From Arthrobacter sp. PvP023 (lineage in GTDB: Bacteria; Actinomycetota; Actinomycetes; Actinomycetales; Micrococcaceae): 64,000 nucleotides of DNA. The notes under the pieces are model-generated. The model searched no databases. It was not told the origin of the DNA and was given only the letters and a program-made list of their open reading frames with translations. This document shows positions 25,854 to 34,604 of the stretch, piece by piece. Within the stretch, counting starts at the first letter, position 1. Each line of letters starts with the position of its first letter. The translations under genes and the position numbers were made by a program. The stretch is from positions 2,542,001-2,606,000 of the forward strand of contig NZ_JAFIBI010000001.1 of the NCBI RefSeq assembly GCF_017832975.1. The letters run 5' to 3'.

Positions 25854-27530
25854 CTATGACTGCAGGGAGCCGTTTGTGAACAACTCGTGTCCGTCGCGGA
25901 CGGTCTGCAGGCACACAGGATCGTTGCCGGTGTCCAACGCCGGGAGCAAGGGTGTGCGGGCCCGCGGATCGGTACTCCACGACTGCACGCGCCCGTCCGC
26001 GACCTGGACCATGAGTTCCTCCACTTCCCAGACCGCAAAGCTGGCGGGTGCGCCGGGAACCAGCTGGCCGGCCATTGGATTGCTGTACTTGGCGGCCCGC
26101 CAGCCTGCCCTTGTGTGGCCGAGGAACGCCGCGCGGGCTGAGATGCGCTGGTCCGGGTTGTTGTGCTCGAGGCAGGCGCGGACGCTGGCCCACGGGTTGA
26201 GCGGAGTGACGGGGCTGTCGCTGCCGAAGCAGATTGGTACTCCGGCCGCGTAGAAGGATGCGAAGGCGTTCATGCCGTGCTCCCGGTGCCCCAGCCGTTC
26301 CTGGTACAGGCGTCCCGGCCCGCCCCAGGCAGCGTCGAATCCAGGCTGCACGCTGACGGTCACCGAGTACTTTGCGAGCCGGCCGATTGCCGCGGCATCG
26401 GCCATTTCCACATGCTCGAACCGGTGGCCTGCCGCCCTGACCCGCTGCTCACCCACGTCGGCTGCCGCCCGGTCCAGGGCGTCCAGTGCCGCGTCCAGGC
26501 CGGCGTCGCCAATGACGTGGAACCCGGCCTGAACGCCCAGCAGCGAGCATGCGGCCAGATGGGCTGCAGCTTCGTCAACGGACAGGTAAAGGCTGCCGCG
26601 CTCCCCCGGAGCATCGCTGTAGTCGTCCCTCAGGGCAGCTGTGCGGGACCCCAGGGACCCGTCAATGTTCAGGTCCCCCGCGAGGCCGCGCACACTGGCA
26701 CCAAGGCCTTCGATGATGCCGCGGGCTTCCTCCTCGGAGGCCGCCAGCTGGCCCCAGTACGGCAGTACTTCAGGCACCGCCTTCCGCGGACCGTCCGGGC
26801 TGTTCCATCCGGCCGCAATCCGCAGGTCCGCTGCGCTGCCGATATGCGGTGCCGCCATTTCGGCCACGGCCACGTACCCGTTTGCGGCGGCTTCGGCCAG
26901 TGCCCGTGACTGAAAGCCTTGCAGGCGGTCGTCCGGCAACTGGCGTGCTGCACGCCTGGCGGATGTGTGGGCCTGGCGTTTGACCTGGCTGCCGGCGGTG
27001 AAGCCGTCCAGGTCGGCCAGGCCAGCCGCCTCGGCCAGGGAGGATGAGACCAGGGCGGAATGGGCGTCAACCCGCGAGAGATACACGCGCCGGCCTCCCG
27101 CCGCTCGCTCCAGTTCCTCACGGCTGGGCAGCGCCTGATCGGCCCAGCCGCTTTCGTCCCAGCCATGGCCGAGGACTGTGGCACCGGCGTCGACTGACCT
27201 GGCTGCGACGGCGGAAGCTACGGCATCCAGGATTTCGGCCGCTGAACGCATGCCTCCGAGCTGAAGGGAGTCCAGGGCAATGCCCGTTTCGGTCAGGTGC
27301 ACATGTGAATCAACAAAGCCGGGGGCCAGCAGAGCTCCCTGGAGGTCGATGATGTCCATGGACGCATCGGCGATCGACGTCGCCGCCTGTTCTGATCCGA
27401 CCCAGGCCACCGTGTCACCGTCCACCAGCATGGCGGTGGCAAAGGGGTCGGCGGCGGTGTAGACGGAACCGTTGCGGTACAGCGTCACTTTGCGTTGTTC
27501 GGCCGGCTGGTCCGCCCGTGCGTCAGTCAT
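25854..27530 (-). CDS. amidohydrolase family protein (YtcJ-like)
   Basis: 558-residue metal-dependent hydrolase of the YtcJ/Amidohydro_3 group. A small beta-sandwich at both ends surrounds a TIM barrel. The metal HxH motif is in LAPGFVDSHVHLTETG, with later metal-region histidines in GFHVIGDAGLDAAL and HRFEHVEMA, and FGSDSPVTPLNPWASVRA near the C-terminus. The substrate is unknown; related enzymes act on N-substituted formamides and similar amides. It follows helY by 63 bases in the same direction. Start ATG has AGGAG 10 bases upstream. Confidence 0.87.
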   Translation of the reverse strand: MTDARADQPAEQRKVTLYRNGSVYTAADPFATAMLVDGDTVAWVGSEQAATSIADASMDIIDLQGALLAPGFVDSHVHLTETGIALDSLQLGGMRSAAEILDAVASAVAARSVDAGATVLGHGWDESGWADQALPSREELERAAGGRRVYLSRVDAHSALVSSSLAEAAGLADLDGFTAGSQVKRQAHTSARRAARQLPDDRLQGFQSRALAEAAANGYVAVAEMAAPHIGSAADLRIAAGWNSPDGPRKAVPEVLPYWGQLAASEEEARGIIEGLGASVRGLAGDLNIDGSLGSRTAALRDDYSDAPGERGSLYLSVDEAAAHLAACSLLGVQAGFHVIGDAGLDAALDALDRAAADVGEQRVRAAGHRFEHVEMADAAAIGRLAKYSVTVSVQPGFDAAWGGPGRLYQERLGHREHGMNAFASFYAAGVPICFGSDSPVTPLNPWASVRACLEHNNPDQRISARAAFLGHTRAGWRAAKYSNPMAGQLVPGAPASFAVWEVEELMVQVADGRVQSWSTDPRARTPLLPALDTGNDPVCLQTVRDGHELFTNGSLQS

Positions 27531-27593
27531 GTTGTGTGGTGCTCCTAAGCAGCCTTGGAAGTTGTGGATGTGGTGGGTGCGGTGCAGGTGGCG

Positions 27594-30488
27594 TCACACC
27601 ACGGTGGAATAGGCGACCACGCCGCGGCGAACCAGGATGATCGCCTCCGAGCAGAGGCGTGAAAGCCGCGGATCCAGGCCCGGGATCTTCGCCAGCTGGT
27701 CCAGCAGGTCAATAACCTGTTTGACCCACCGGACAAAGTCCCCCGCGGCCAGGTCGGTTCCGTTGAGGACTTCCTGGAGATGCTTGCCCTTGGCCCACTT
27801 AAAGATCGGCCAGACGAGCCCCAGTTCCGGCTCCCCGGTCAACGGAAGCTTGTTTTCTTCCTCGGCGTCTTCCAGTACGGACCATTCCCGGACGACGATG
27901 TCGACGGCGGTCTCCAGCGACACGCTGGGCATCCGGGGCCTGAGTCCGCGTTCCTCCCGCTTCGCCTGGTAAACCAGCACGCTTGCGAGGGCAGCAACTT
28001 CCGTGGCATCGAGGTCGCTGAATGCGCCTTGCCGCAGCGACTGGGATATGAGGAGGTCCTTCTCACCGTAAATCCGGCGCAGTTTTTGGCCGTCGGCATT
28101 GATGGTTACTTTTCCGGAGTCGGAAGTTTCGAGGTAGCCGTAGCTGGAGAGAAGGTCGCAGACCCGGTCGAATGTCTTGGCGATGGTGTTGGTGCGGCCC
28201 TGGATTTCCCGGACCAGTCCGTCCGTTTCGCGGCGGAGTTTCCACCACCGTTCCGACCACCGTGCGTGATCCTCGCGTTCACTGCAGCCGTGGCAGGGAT
28301 GGGAACGCAATGCCAGGCGCAGATCGCTGATCCGCTTCTCCACGTCAGGCAGGGCCGAGGCACGGCCGAAATCAGTATTGCGGGCGTTTCCGGGCGCAGG
28401 CGGACGGTTTTCCCGGATCGCATTGCGGACCGACGATGCGAGGTCCTTGCGGGACTTGGGAACCTTCGCGTTGAACGACTTTGGTATCCGGACCCGGGTG
28501 ACCGGCGTGATGGGCCCTTCAAGGTCCTGGAGGCCTATCCTCCGCAACTGGTTGTCCAACGTCAACACCGCGGGCCGCGGCTCGCGGGAGTTGTGGTCGG
28601 AGCCGAGCACAACGGCGTAGCCGGGCGCCCTGCCTGTCGGCACATCCACAACATCGCCGGGCAGAAGCCTGCTCAGCGAGTCCTCAGCAATGGACTTGCG
28701 GGCCCGCGACGTGCTGCGGGAGGCGATATTTTCCGCGTCCGAAAGCTCACGCCGCAGCCGGGAGTATTCGGTGAAGTCACCCAGGTGGCAGGTCATGGAC
28801 TTCTGGAAGCCGGCCAGGGATTCTTCCCTGCTCCGCACCTGCCTGGCCAGGCCCACTACTGAACGGTCCGCCTGGAACTGGGCGAAAGAGGATTCCAGGA
28901 TTTCCCGGGCCCGCGGCCTGCCGAACTGCGCCAGGAGGTTGATGCTCATGTTGTACGTGGGCCGGAAGCTGGAGTTCAGCGGGTAGGTGCGGCGGGACGC
29001 GAGGCCTGCAACAGCTGTCGGGTCGGTGCCCGGCTGCCAAAGCACCACGGCGTGGCCTTCGACGTCAATTCCGCGGCGTCCGGCCCGGCCGGTCAGCTGG
29101 GTGTATTCGCCGGCGGTGATTCCCACGTGGGCTTCACCGTTGAATTTGTCCAGTTTTTCCAACACCACCGACCGTGCCGGCATATTGACGCCCAGGGCCA
29201 GGGTTTCCGTGGCGAACACCGCCTTAACCAGGCCCTCGACGAACAGCTTCTCCACGACTTCCTTGAACGTGGGAAGCATCCCTGCGTGGTGGGCTGCGAG
29301 CCCGCGCAGGAGGCCGTCGCGCCAGCTCCAGAACCCGAGCACATCTAGATCATCCGACGGGATGTCCTGCGCGGCTTCATCAACACGGCTGGCGATGACC
29401 TGTTGTTCGCGCTCGGTGGTCAGCCACAGTCCGGCTGAGACGCACTGTGCCACTGCGGCGTCGCAGCCGGCGCGGGAGAAGATGAACGTGATGGAGGGCA
29501 GCAGGTCCTGCCGGTCCAGGCTGGCGATAACCTGGGGCCGGCTGGCCTTGCGGACAGGGCTCTGCTGGCCGCCCTGGCCGTGGCGGTTATCGCCGCGCTG
29601 GTGTTGCTGGCGGCGCTGGCTGCGTCCGCCATGCCCGAAACGGGCCCGTGAATTCATCTGGCTCTCGGTGCGCGCCATCGCCAGCAGGTCCGGGTTCACT
29701 TCGAAGCCCCGCTCGAGGGCGGCGTTGGCCGTCATCGCCGTCGCGGCGGGATCCGATTCGCCTTCGGGGGCAATCTCATCAAACGTCGTTTCTCCGGCGA
29801 AGAGGTCCACGATTTCACGCCCCACCATGACGTGCTGCCAGAGCGGCACCGGCCGGTGCTCGGAAACAATGACGTCGGTGTGTCCGCGCACAGTGTCCAG
29901 CCACGCACCGAATTCCTCGGCATTGGAGACTGTTGCGCTCAGCGAGGCCACTTGGACTTCGCTGGGAAGGTGGATGATGACTTCCTCCCACACGGCGCCC
30001 CGGAACCGGTCGGCGAGGTAGTGAACCTCGTCCATGACCACAAAGCCGAGGTCGTCCAGGGTGTCCGAATCCGCGTAGAGCATGTTCCGCAGGACTTCGG
30101 TTGTCATGACGACAACCGGGGCGTCGCCGTTGATGCTGGTGTCGCCGGTGAGGAGCCCCACGTTCTCCGGGCCGTACTTCGCGGCCAGCTCCGAGTACTT
30201 CTGGTTGCTCAGTGCCTTGATCGGGGTGGTGTAGAAGGCTTTCAACCCCCGCTGGAGTGCCAGATAGATGGCGAACTCCCCCACTATGGTCTTTCCGGCC
30301 CCGGTGGGGGCCGCAACCAGGACTCCCCTTCCCTGCTGCAGGGACAGGCACGCTTGGCGCTGGAAATCGTCGAGTTCGAAATCCAGCGTCCGGACGAAGG
30401 CGCCGAGGTACGTTTTAGCTTCTGCGGTCCGTTCGGCACTGGCCCGATAGAGTTCAGACGGCGACTGTGGCCCGGATGTGGAGGACAT
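27594..30488 (-). CDS. helY: Ski2-like DEVH-box RNA helicase HelY
   Basis: 964-residue superfamily 2 helicase. Walker A VAAPTGAGKTIVGEFA, DEVH box VVMDEVHYLADRF, SAT motif VASLSATVSN and motif VI QLTGRAGRRGIDVEGHAV are all visible, then the rRNA-processing arch and C-terminal helical domain typical of Ski2/Mtr4 relatives. A Gln/Arg/His-rich low-complexity insert at residues ~285–320 (RSQRRQQHQRGDNRHGQGGQ) separates the RecA domains and could bind RNA. The order pafBC–tatA–tatC–helY matches that in mycobacteria. ATG lies six bases after TAGGCT (leaderless). Confidence 0.93.
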   Translation of the reverse strand: MSSTSGPQSPSELYRASAERTAEAKTYLGAFVRTLDFELDDFQRQACLSLQQGRGVLVAAPTGAGKTIVGEFAIYLALQRGLKAFYTTPIKALSNQKYSELAAKYGPENVGLLTGDTSINGDAPVVVMTTEVLRNMLYADSDTLDDLGFVVMDEVHYLADRFRGAVWEEVIIHLPSEVQVASLSATVSNAEEFGAWLDTVRGHTDVIVSEHRPVPLWQHVMVGREIVDLFAGETTFDEIAPEGESDPAATAMTANAALERGFEVNPDLLAMARTESQMNSRARFGHGGRSQRRQQHQRGDNRHGQGGQQSPVRKASRPQVIASLDRQDLLPSITFIFSRAGCDAAVAQCVSAGLWLTTEREQQVIASRVDEAAQDIPSDDLDVLGFWSWRDGLLRGLAAHHAGMLPTFKEVVEKLFVEGLVKAVFATETLALGVNMPARSVVLEKLDKFNGEAHVGITAGEYTQLTGRAGRRGIDVEGHAVVLWQPGTDPTAVAGLASRRTYPLNSSFRPTYNMSINLLAQFGRPRAREILESSFAQFQADRSVVGLARQVRSREESLAGFQKSMTCHLGDFTEYSRLRRELSDAENIASRSTSRARKSIAEDSLSRLLPGDVVDVPTGRAPGYAVVLGSDHNSREPRPAVLTLDNQLRRIGLQDLEGPITPVTRVRIPKSFNAKVPKSRKDLASSVRNAIRENRPPAPGNARNTDFGRASALPDVEKRISDLRLALRSHPCHGCSEREDHARWSERWWKLRRETDGLVREIQGRTNTIAKTFDRVCDLLSSYGYLETSDSGKVTINADGQKLRRIYGEKDLLISQSLRQGAFSDLDATEVAALASVLVYQAKREERGLRPRMPSVSLETAVDIVVREWSVLEDAEEENKLPLTGEPELGLVWPIFKWAKGKHLQEVLNGTDLAAGDFVRWVKQVIDLLDQLAKIPGLDPRLSRLCSEAIILVRRGVVAYSTVV

Positions 30489-30512
30489 ACTTCCAGCCTA
30501 GTGGGCGCGGGA

Positions 30513-31349
30513 CTACAGTTTCCCCAGTTCGGTACCGGGCGTTGCGACGTCGGCCGTCGCTTCAGTTTCGGCGGCGATCTTCGCGGCCTTCCGGTCCCGG
30601 CGCCGGTCATTGAAGATACACAGGCCGATGGCGGCGAAAAACAGTGCCAGCAGGGGGCCCGCGAGCAGGAACATGGACAGGGCATCTGCGCCCGGAGCAG
30701 CAACGGCGGCCAGCACAAAGACGAGGAACACCGTGATGCGCCAGGCCTTCAGGATGGTTTCACCCCTGATGATGCCGGCCATGTTGATACCCACCAGGAC
30801 CACGGGGACAAGGAACGCGAGGCCAAGGAACAAGACCATGCGCGTGACGAAATCGACGTAGTCGCGGGCATCGATGAGGTTGGAGAACCCGGACGGCGTG
30901 AACTGGGTCAGTGCGCGCACCACCTGCGGTGTCACCATCCATCCAACCCACACGCCGGCAAGGAACAGTGGCACGGCTGCGGCCATGTAGCCGAGCGTGT
31001 AGTGCCGCTCCTTCTTGGTGAGGCCGGGGGTGATGAAGGCCCACAGCTGGTAGATCCAGACGGGGCTGGAGATGACGGCGCCGATCAACAGTGAAAGCTG
31101 CAGTTTGAAGTCGAACGGCGACGCGATGCTGGAGAAATTCACCGAAGAAGTGCCGCCGGTGGTTTCGGCAATCCGATCCACCGGTTCCTTGAGGGCGCTC
31201 AATACCGGGTCGTAGAGGATCCAGCCGCCGATGCCGCCGATGACCAGGCCAATGGCCGACTTAATGAGCCGGTTCTTGAGCTCCTTAAGGTGATCCATCA
31301 GGGCCATCCGACCCTCGGGGTTGGATTTACGGCCCTTCGTCAGTGCCAC
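30513..31349 (-). CDS. tatC: twin-arginine translocase subunit TatC
   Basis: Receptor subunit of the Tat pathway, which exports folded proteins with RR signal peptides. The 278-residue protein has six transmembrane helices and the conserved N-terminal MDHLKELKNRLIKS and periplasmic SPVWIYQLWAFITPGLTKKER. The GTG start comes seven bases after the tatA stop; ATG 31307 with GAGGG is a possible alternative that removes 14 residues. The C-terminus is basic then Thr/Ala-rich. It lies in one operon with tatA. Confidence 0.95.
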   Translation of the reverse strand: MALTKGRKSNPEGRMALMDHLKELKNRLIKSAIGLVIGGIGGWILYDPVLSALKEPVDRIAETTGGTSSVNFSSIASPFDFKLQLSLLIGAVISSPVWIYQLWAFITPGLTKKERHYTLGYMAAAVPLFLAGVWVGWMVTPQVVRALTQFTPSGFSNLIDARDYVDFVTRMVLFLGLAFLVPVVLVGINMAGIIRGETILKAWRITVFLVFVLAAVAAPGADALSMFLLAGPLLALFFAAIGLCIFNDRRRDRKAAKIAAETEATADVATPGTELGKL

Positions 31350-31355
31350 TTCAGG

Positions 31356-31652
31356 TCAAACGCGGTTCGACGGCGGAACGTCGTTGCCGTCTGCGCTGCC
31401 GGTGCCGCTGCTGGAGTCACCGTTTTGCGGGCGGGACTGCGGATGGTTGACGATCTTGCCTTCGACCGGGTCCGTGCCATCCTTGGCTTCGGGCTTGCCG
31501 TCGTTCTTCATTTCCTTGACCTCGGATTTGATAATCCGCATTGACTGGCCGAGGCTACGGGCCATGGCCGGAAGTTTTGGCGCGGCAAACAGCAACAGAG
31601 CCACGATGATAATAATGACGATGGGCCAAGGGCCATCAAAGAGTCGTCCCAC
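31356..31652 (-). CDS. tatA: twin-arginine translocase subunit TatA
   Basis: Pore-forming Tat subunit of 98 residues: a short N-terminal membrane helix ([20 protein letters not shown]), an amphipathic helix ([20 protein letters not shown]) and a disordered Ser/Gly-rich tail. The LFAAPKLP hinge is diagnostic of TatA/E. GTG start with AAGGA at normal spacing. It precedes tatC directly. Confidence 0.95.
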   Translation of the reverse strand: MGRLFDGPWPIVIIIIVALLLFAAPKLPAMARSLGQSMRIIKSEVKEMKNDGKPEAKDGTDPVEGKIVNHPQSRPQNGDSSSGTGSADGNDVPPSNRV

Positions 31653-31684
31653 TGGAAGTCCTTTCCTCGAAATACATCCTACGT

Positions 31685-32056
31685 CTAACCGAATTCGATG
31701 TCGCGCAGCGCCTGGGGTTGGCCTCGGTCCGCTTTGCGCTGAACGCGCCGTTGACGGCGCTCTTCCCTGCGGGAGGATTTGGACGTGAGGTAATCATGTC
31801 TCATCTGCATCGGCGAGGCAAAAACCGCCGAACCCGGGCTGGCCTGCGGCCCCTGTCCGGGTTCTCCTTCCGGTCCGGGCTGCCGGGACGGCTCGCCGAG
31901 GTTGGCCAAGGGCGCCCCGAACCGCTCGCCGGCAGCGCCAAGGTCCTTGACCGTCGCCATGAACTGCCTGAAGAGCCTGATTCCCAAGAGCACATAGAAG
32001 AGCAGGGAAACGGCTACGAGCGCTATCCAGATCAGGATCCAAGACCACCAAGGCAT
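31685..32056 (-). CDS. small membrane protein of unknown function in the tat cluster
   Basis: 123-residue protein with one N-terminal transmembrane helix ([20 protein letters not shown]), a short amphipathic stretch, a Pro/Gly-rich middle and a very basic C-terminus ([20 protein letters not shown]). It resembles hypothetical proteins found next to tatA in Arthrobacter-like genomes. The ATG at 32056 lies seven bases after TAGACT, implying leaderless initiation; the frame runs on to 32158, but inside pafBC. Sitting between pafBC and tatA, it could be a Tat accessory factor, which is speculation. Confidence 0.75.
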   Translation of the reverse strand: MPWWSWILIWIALVAVSLLFYVLLGIRLFRQFMATVKDLGAAGERFGAPLANLGEPSRQPGPEGEPGQGPQASPGSAVFASPMQMRHDYLTSKSSRREERRQRRVQRKADRGQPQALRDIEFG

Positions 32057-32066
32057 GCTGTGTAGT

Positions 32067-34058
32067 CTAGCCGCCGTAGCGGGCCAGGGCGGCGTCGATC
32101 CATTCCCCGGCAGCATCGGCCAGGTCCTGCGGTGCCAGAATGCGGACGGCGCCGCCATGCTGGGCTACGAACATGGGCAGCCACCCGGTGCTGCCGAACC
32201 TGATTTCGGCAATGAGCCCGCCATTAGGGAGCGGGGCAGTCCGTTCGGCATAGTAGTCGTCGGCCAGTCCGATGCCCTGCGGTGCCAGTTCGACGATGAC
32301 CAGAGCGTCGTCGTCGTTCGGGGTGAACAGCTTCACCGGGAAGCCGCCGGCGGGTTGTGCCGCATCGGTGGCCCGCCGGCCGTTTGGCTCCAGGGCCTCG
32401 ATGCGGTCCAGCCGGAAATTACGCAGGCCCCGTGCGCTGTGGCAATACGCCTCGAAGTACCACGTATTGTCCAGCGAGTAGAGCCGCAACGGGTCGACGT
32501 CCCGCTCCGACATGGAGTCGCGCTGCGCGGAAAAGTACTTGAGATGCAGCTGAAGGCCGTCCGTGATGGCCTGCCGGATCGTCGCAAGATGCGCGGAATT
32601 CCCCGGGCCCACCTCCGGGCCGGCGATGGACGCCGCCTTCAGGCCCTCCTCCCCTGCTGCCGCCATCAGTTTCACCGTGACAGACTCCAGCGCGCTTCCT
32701 TCGGCGAGCTCAGGCAGGCCGTTGAGGGCCTCCAGGCCGGTCAGCAGGGCGCAGGCCTCGTCCACGGTAAAGCGGACCGGACGGTTGAGGTCAAGGTCCT
32801 GCGTGATGTAAACATGGTCATCCTCCCATTGGATGTCCAGGAGATCGTCCGGGTATCCCTCGGGAAGGCCGGAACAGATCAGGATGCGCAGATCGTCTTC
32901 AAGCTCCTTCCGGGTAACTCCAAAACTGGAAGCAACCTCGCTGATATGCAGGCCCTGGTTGTGTACCAGGAACGGCACGAGCTGAAGCATCCGCTGGAGT
33001 TGGTCCTCGGACGTCCGTTTCCGCGGGCGCTTCGCCGGAGGGTTGTCCGGAAAGACGATCGCGGGTGCAGGAGATGCCGCGAAGTCTGCAGCGGCCTTCA
33101 GCCTCCTCCGGACCGCCGTTACCAGCTCGGGGGGCGCAACCACCGTGACGTTCGGCCCGTAGGATGCGAGTTCTTCACCCAGCACCTCAGCGTCCCGGAA
33201 GGGGACGCTGAGACGGTCCCAACCGCCGTCGGACGCCTCGACCGGTATCCCGGCGGCGGGGGCTCCTGTCGCGCGCTTGCGCAGGCCGAGCACCTTGCCG
33301 GACGCCACGTCCACGATGGCGGACTGCACCGGCAGTTCGGGCAGTGAATCAAGTTCCTTCCGGACGTTGAAGCCGGGCGGGGGTGAATAGCGTTCCTTTT
33401 CTTGGACGGTCACCGCAGATGTGAAGCGGGACAGGCGGAAGAAACGCTTCGCCGCGCGGCCCCGGTCCAGGCCGACCAGGTACCACTGGCCAAAGCGGCT
33501 GCCCAGGCCCCAGGGCTCAACGGTCCTGAGTTCTTCGCGGCCGGTGCTGCCGGCCAGGTACCGGAACGTCACGGGATGCTGGGCATGCATGGCTGTGACC
33601 AGGTCCTCGAAGGCCTGGCCCGCGGGCCTGATCCGCGGCTGAACGCCTGCCGGCAGTTCGGCTTCAGCGAGGCCGCCTGCTGCCTGCAGTTTGCGCATGG
33701 CATTCTGTGCTGCCGACCCCAATGCGGCTTGCTCCCATAACTGCGCTGCGAGGATGAGCACGGTGCATTCGGCGGAGGTGAGGTTGACGTCAGGGAGCCG
33801 GTTGGACTCCTTGCCGATGCGGTAGCGCGTGGTGGCAGGATCGTCCGAACCCCAGCCCTGGTCCATGACCGTTTCGACGTCGAAGCCGAACTGGCGGAGG
33901 TCGCTCTTGTCCCGCTCGAACATCCGGCCGAAGGCCACCTCGCTGCTGGTGGTGTCACGGTAGACCTTTTCGCGCAATTCGCTGCGCCGCAGGCCGTAGC
34001 GGGTGTTGAGCAGCGCGATGAGCAGGTTCAGGAGGCGTTCTGTACGTAAGGCGGACAC
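32067..34058 (-). CDS. pafBC: PafBC, naturally fused WYL-domain transcription activator
   Basis: 663-residue protein made of two tandem copies of a helix-turn-helix plus WYL regulator. Copy 1 starts LRTERLLNLLIALLNTRYGL with a WYL domain around GLGSRFGQWYLVGLDRGRAA. Copy 2 starts near EDQLQRMLQLVPFLVHNQGL with a WYL core LYSLDNTWYFEAYCHSARGL. In mycobacteria PafB and PafC are separate partners that activate DNA-damage genes independently of LexA/RecA; fused forms are known in Arthrobacter. GTG start lies seven bases after TAACGT (leaderless). It is separated from pafA by two FKBP genes. Confidence 0.92.
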   Translation of the reverse strand: MSALRTERLLNLLIALLNTRYGLRRSELREKVYRDTTSSEVAFGRMFERDKSDLRQFGFDVETVMDQGWGSDDPATTRYRIGKESNRLPDVNLTSAECTVLILAAQLWEQAALGSAAQNAMRKLQAAGGLAEAELPAGVQPRIRPAGQAFEDLVTAMHAQHPVTFRYLAGSTGREELRTVEPWGLGSRFGQWYLVGLDRGRAAKRFFRLSRFTSAVTVQEKERYSPPPGFNVRKELDSLPELPVQSAIVDVASGKVLGLRKRATGAPAAGIPVEASDGGWDRLSVPFRDAEVLGEELASYGPNVTVVAPPELVTAVRRRLKAAADFAASPAPAIVFPDNPPAKRPRKRTSEDQLQRMLQLVPFLVHNQGLHISEVASSFGVTRKELEDDLRILICSGLPEGYPDDLLDIQWEDDHVYITQDLDLNRPVRFTVDEACALLTGLEALNGLPELAEGSALESVTVKLMAAAGEEGLKAASIAGPEVGPGNSAHLATIRQAITDGLQLHLKYFSAQRDSMSERDVDPLRLYSLDNTWYFEAYCHSARGLRNFRLDRIEALEPNGRRATDAAQPAGGFPVKLFTPNDDDALVIVELAPQGIGLADDYYAERTAPLPNGGLIAEIRFGSTGWLPMFVAQHGGAVRILAPQDLADAAGEWIDAALARYGG

Positions 34059-34101
34059 CTTGGCTACGTTACTAAAGCCGTCGCGGCTTAACGCCGGAAG
34101 C

Positions 34102-34139
34102 GCGGCAACAAGCGGAAATTTCCTTCCGATTGTTACCGC
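34102..34139. terminator. hairpin after the cytosolic FKBP gene
   Basis: Interrupted inverted repeat GCGGCAACAA/TTGTTACCGC with an inner CGGAA/TTCCG, between the end of the FKBP gene (34182) and the pafBC start. There is no T-run, so the function is tentative. Confidence 0.45.
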
Positions 34140-34181
34140 GCTCCCTGCAGCGTGTCCGGCCGGCGCCGGGTTGGGATCCGC

Positions 34182-34577
34182 TTAGCGGACTCCGACGAGG
34201 TCCACAACGAAGATGAGTGCTTCGTTGGGGGCGATCGCTCCGCCGGCACCGCGGGAACCGTACGCGAGTTCGGAGGGGATCTCCAGGCGGCGGCGGCCGC
34301 CGACCTTCATGCCCAGCAGGCCCTGGTCCCAGCCCTGGATGACCTGGCCGACGCCAACGCGGAAGTCCAGCGGAGCACCGCGGCCCCAGGAGGCGTCAAA
34401 TTCTTCGCCTGTGGACCAGGCGACTCCGACATAGTGGGTGGACACAGTGTCGCCCGGCTTGGCCTCGGCTCCGTCACCCTCGATGAGGTCAGTGATGACC
34501 AGTTCGGTGGGTACATCGCCCTCGGGGAAGTCAATTTCCGGCTTCTGGCGGTCGAAATTGCGCTGTCCAAATGACAT
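34182..34577 (-). CDS. FKBP-type peptidyl-prolyl isomerase
   Basis: 131-residue single FKBP domain with no signal peptide, so cytosolic. Active-site segments include VSTHYVGVAWSTGEEFDASW, VGQVIQGWDQGLLGMKVGGR and ELAYGSRGAGGAIAPNEALI, with the conserved Tyr, Phe, Asp, Val-Ile and Trp residues. It catalyses cis–trans isomerisation of proline bonds. It lies 27 bases after a secreted FKBP paralogue in the same direction. GGAGCAAAC precedes the ATG. Confidence 0.94.
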   Translation of the reverse strand: MSFGQRNFDRQKPEIDFPEGDVPTELVITDLIEGDGAEAKPGDTVSTHYVGVAWSTGEEFDASWGRGAPLDFRVGVGQVIQGWDQGLLGMKVGGRRRLEIPSELAYGSRGAGGAIAPNEALIFVVDLVGVR

Positions 34578-34604
34578 GTTTGCTCCTTTGTTGGTTGGGT
34601 TGGC

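Noticed and set aside
32055..33347. 430-codon open frame on plus
   Set aside because: Antisense to pafBC; composition is that of a shadow frame.
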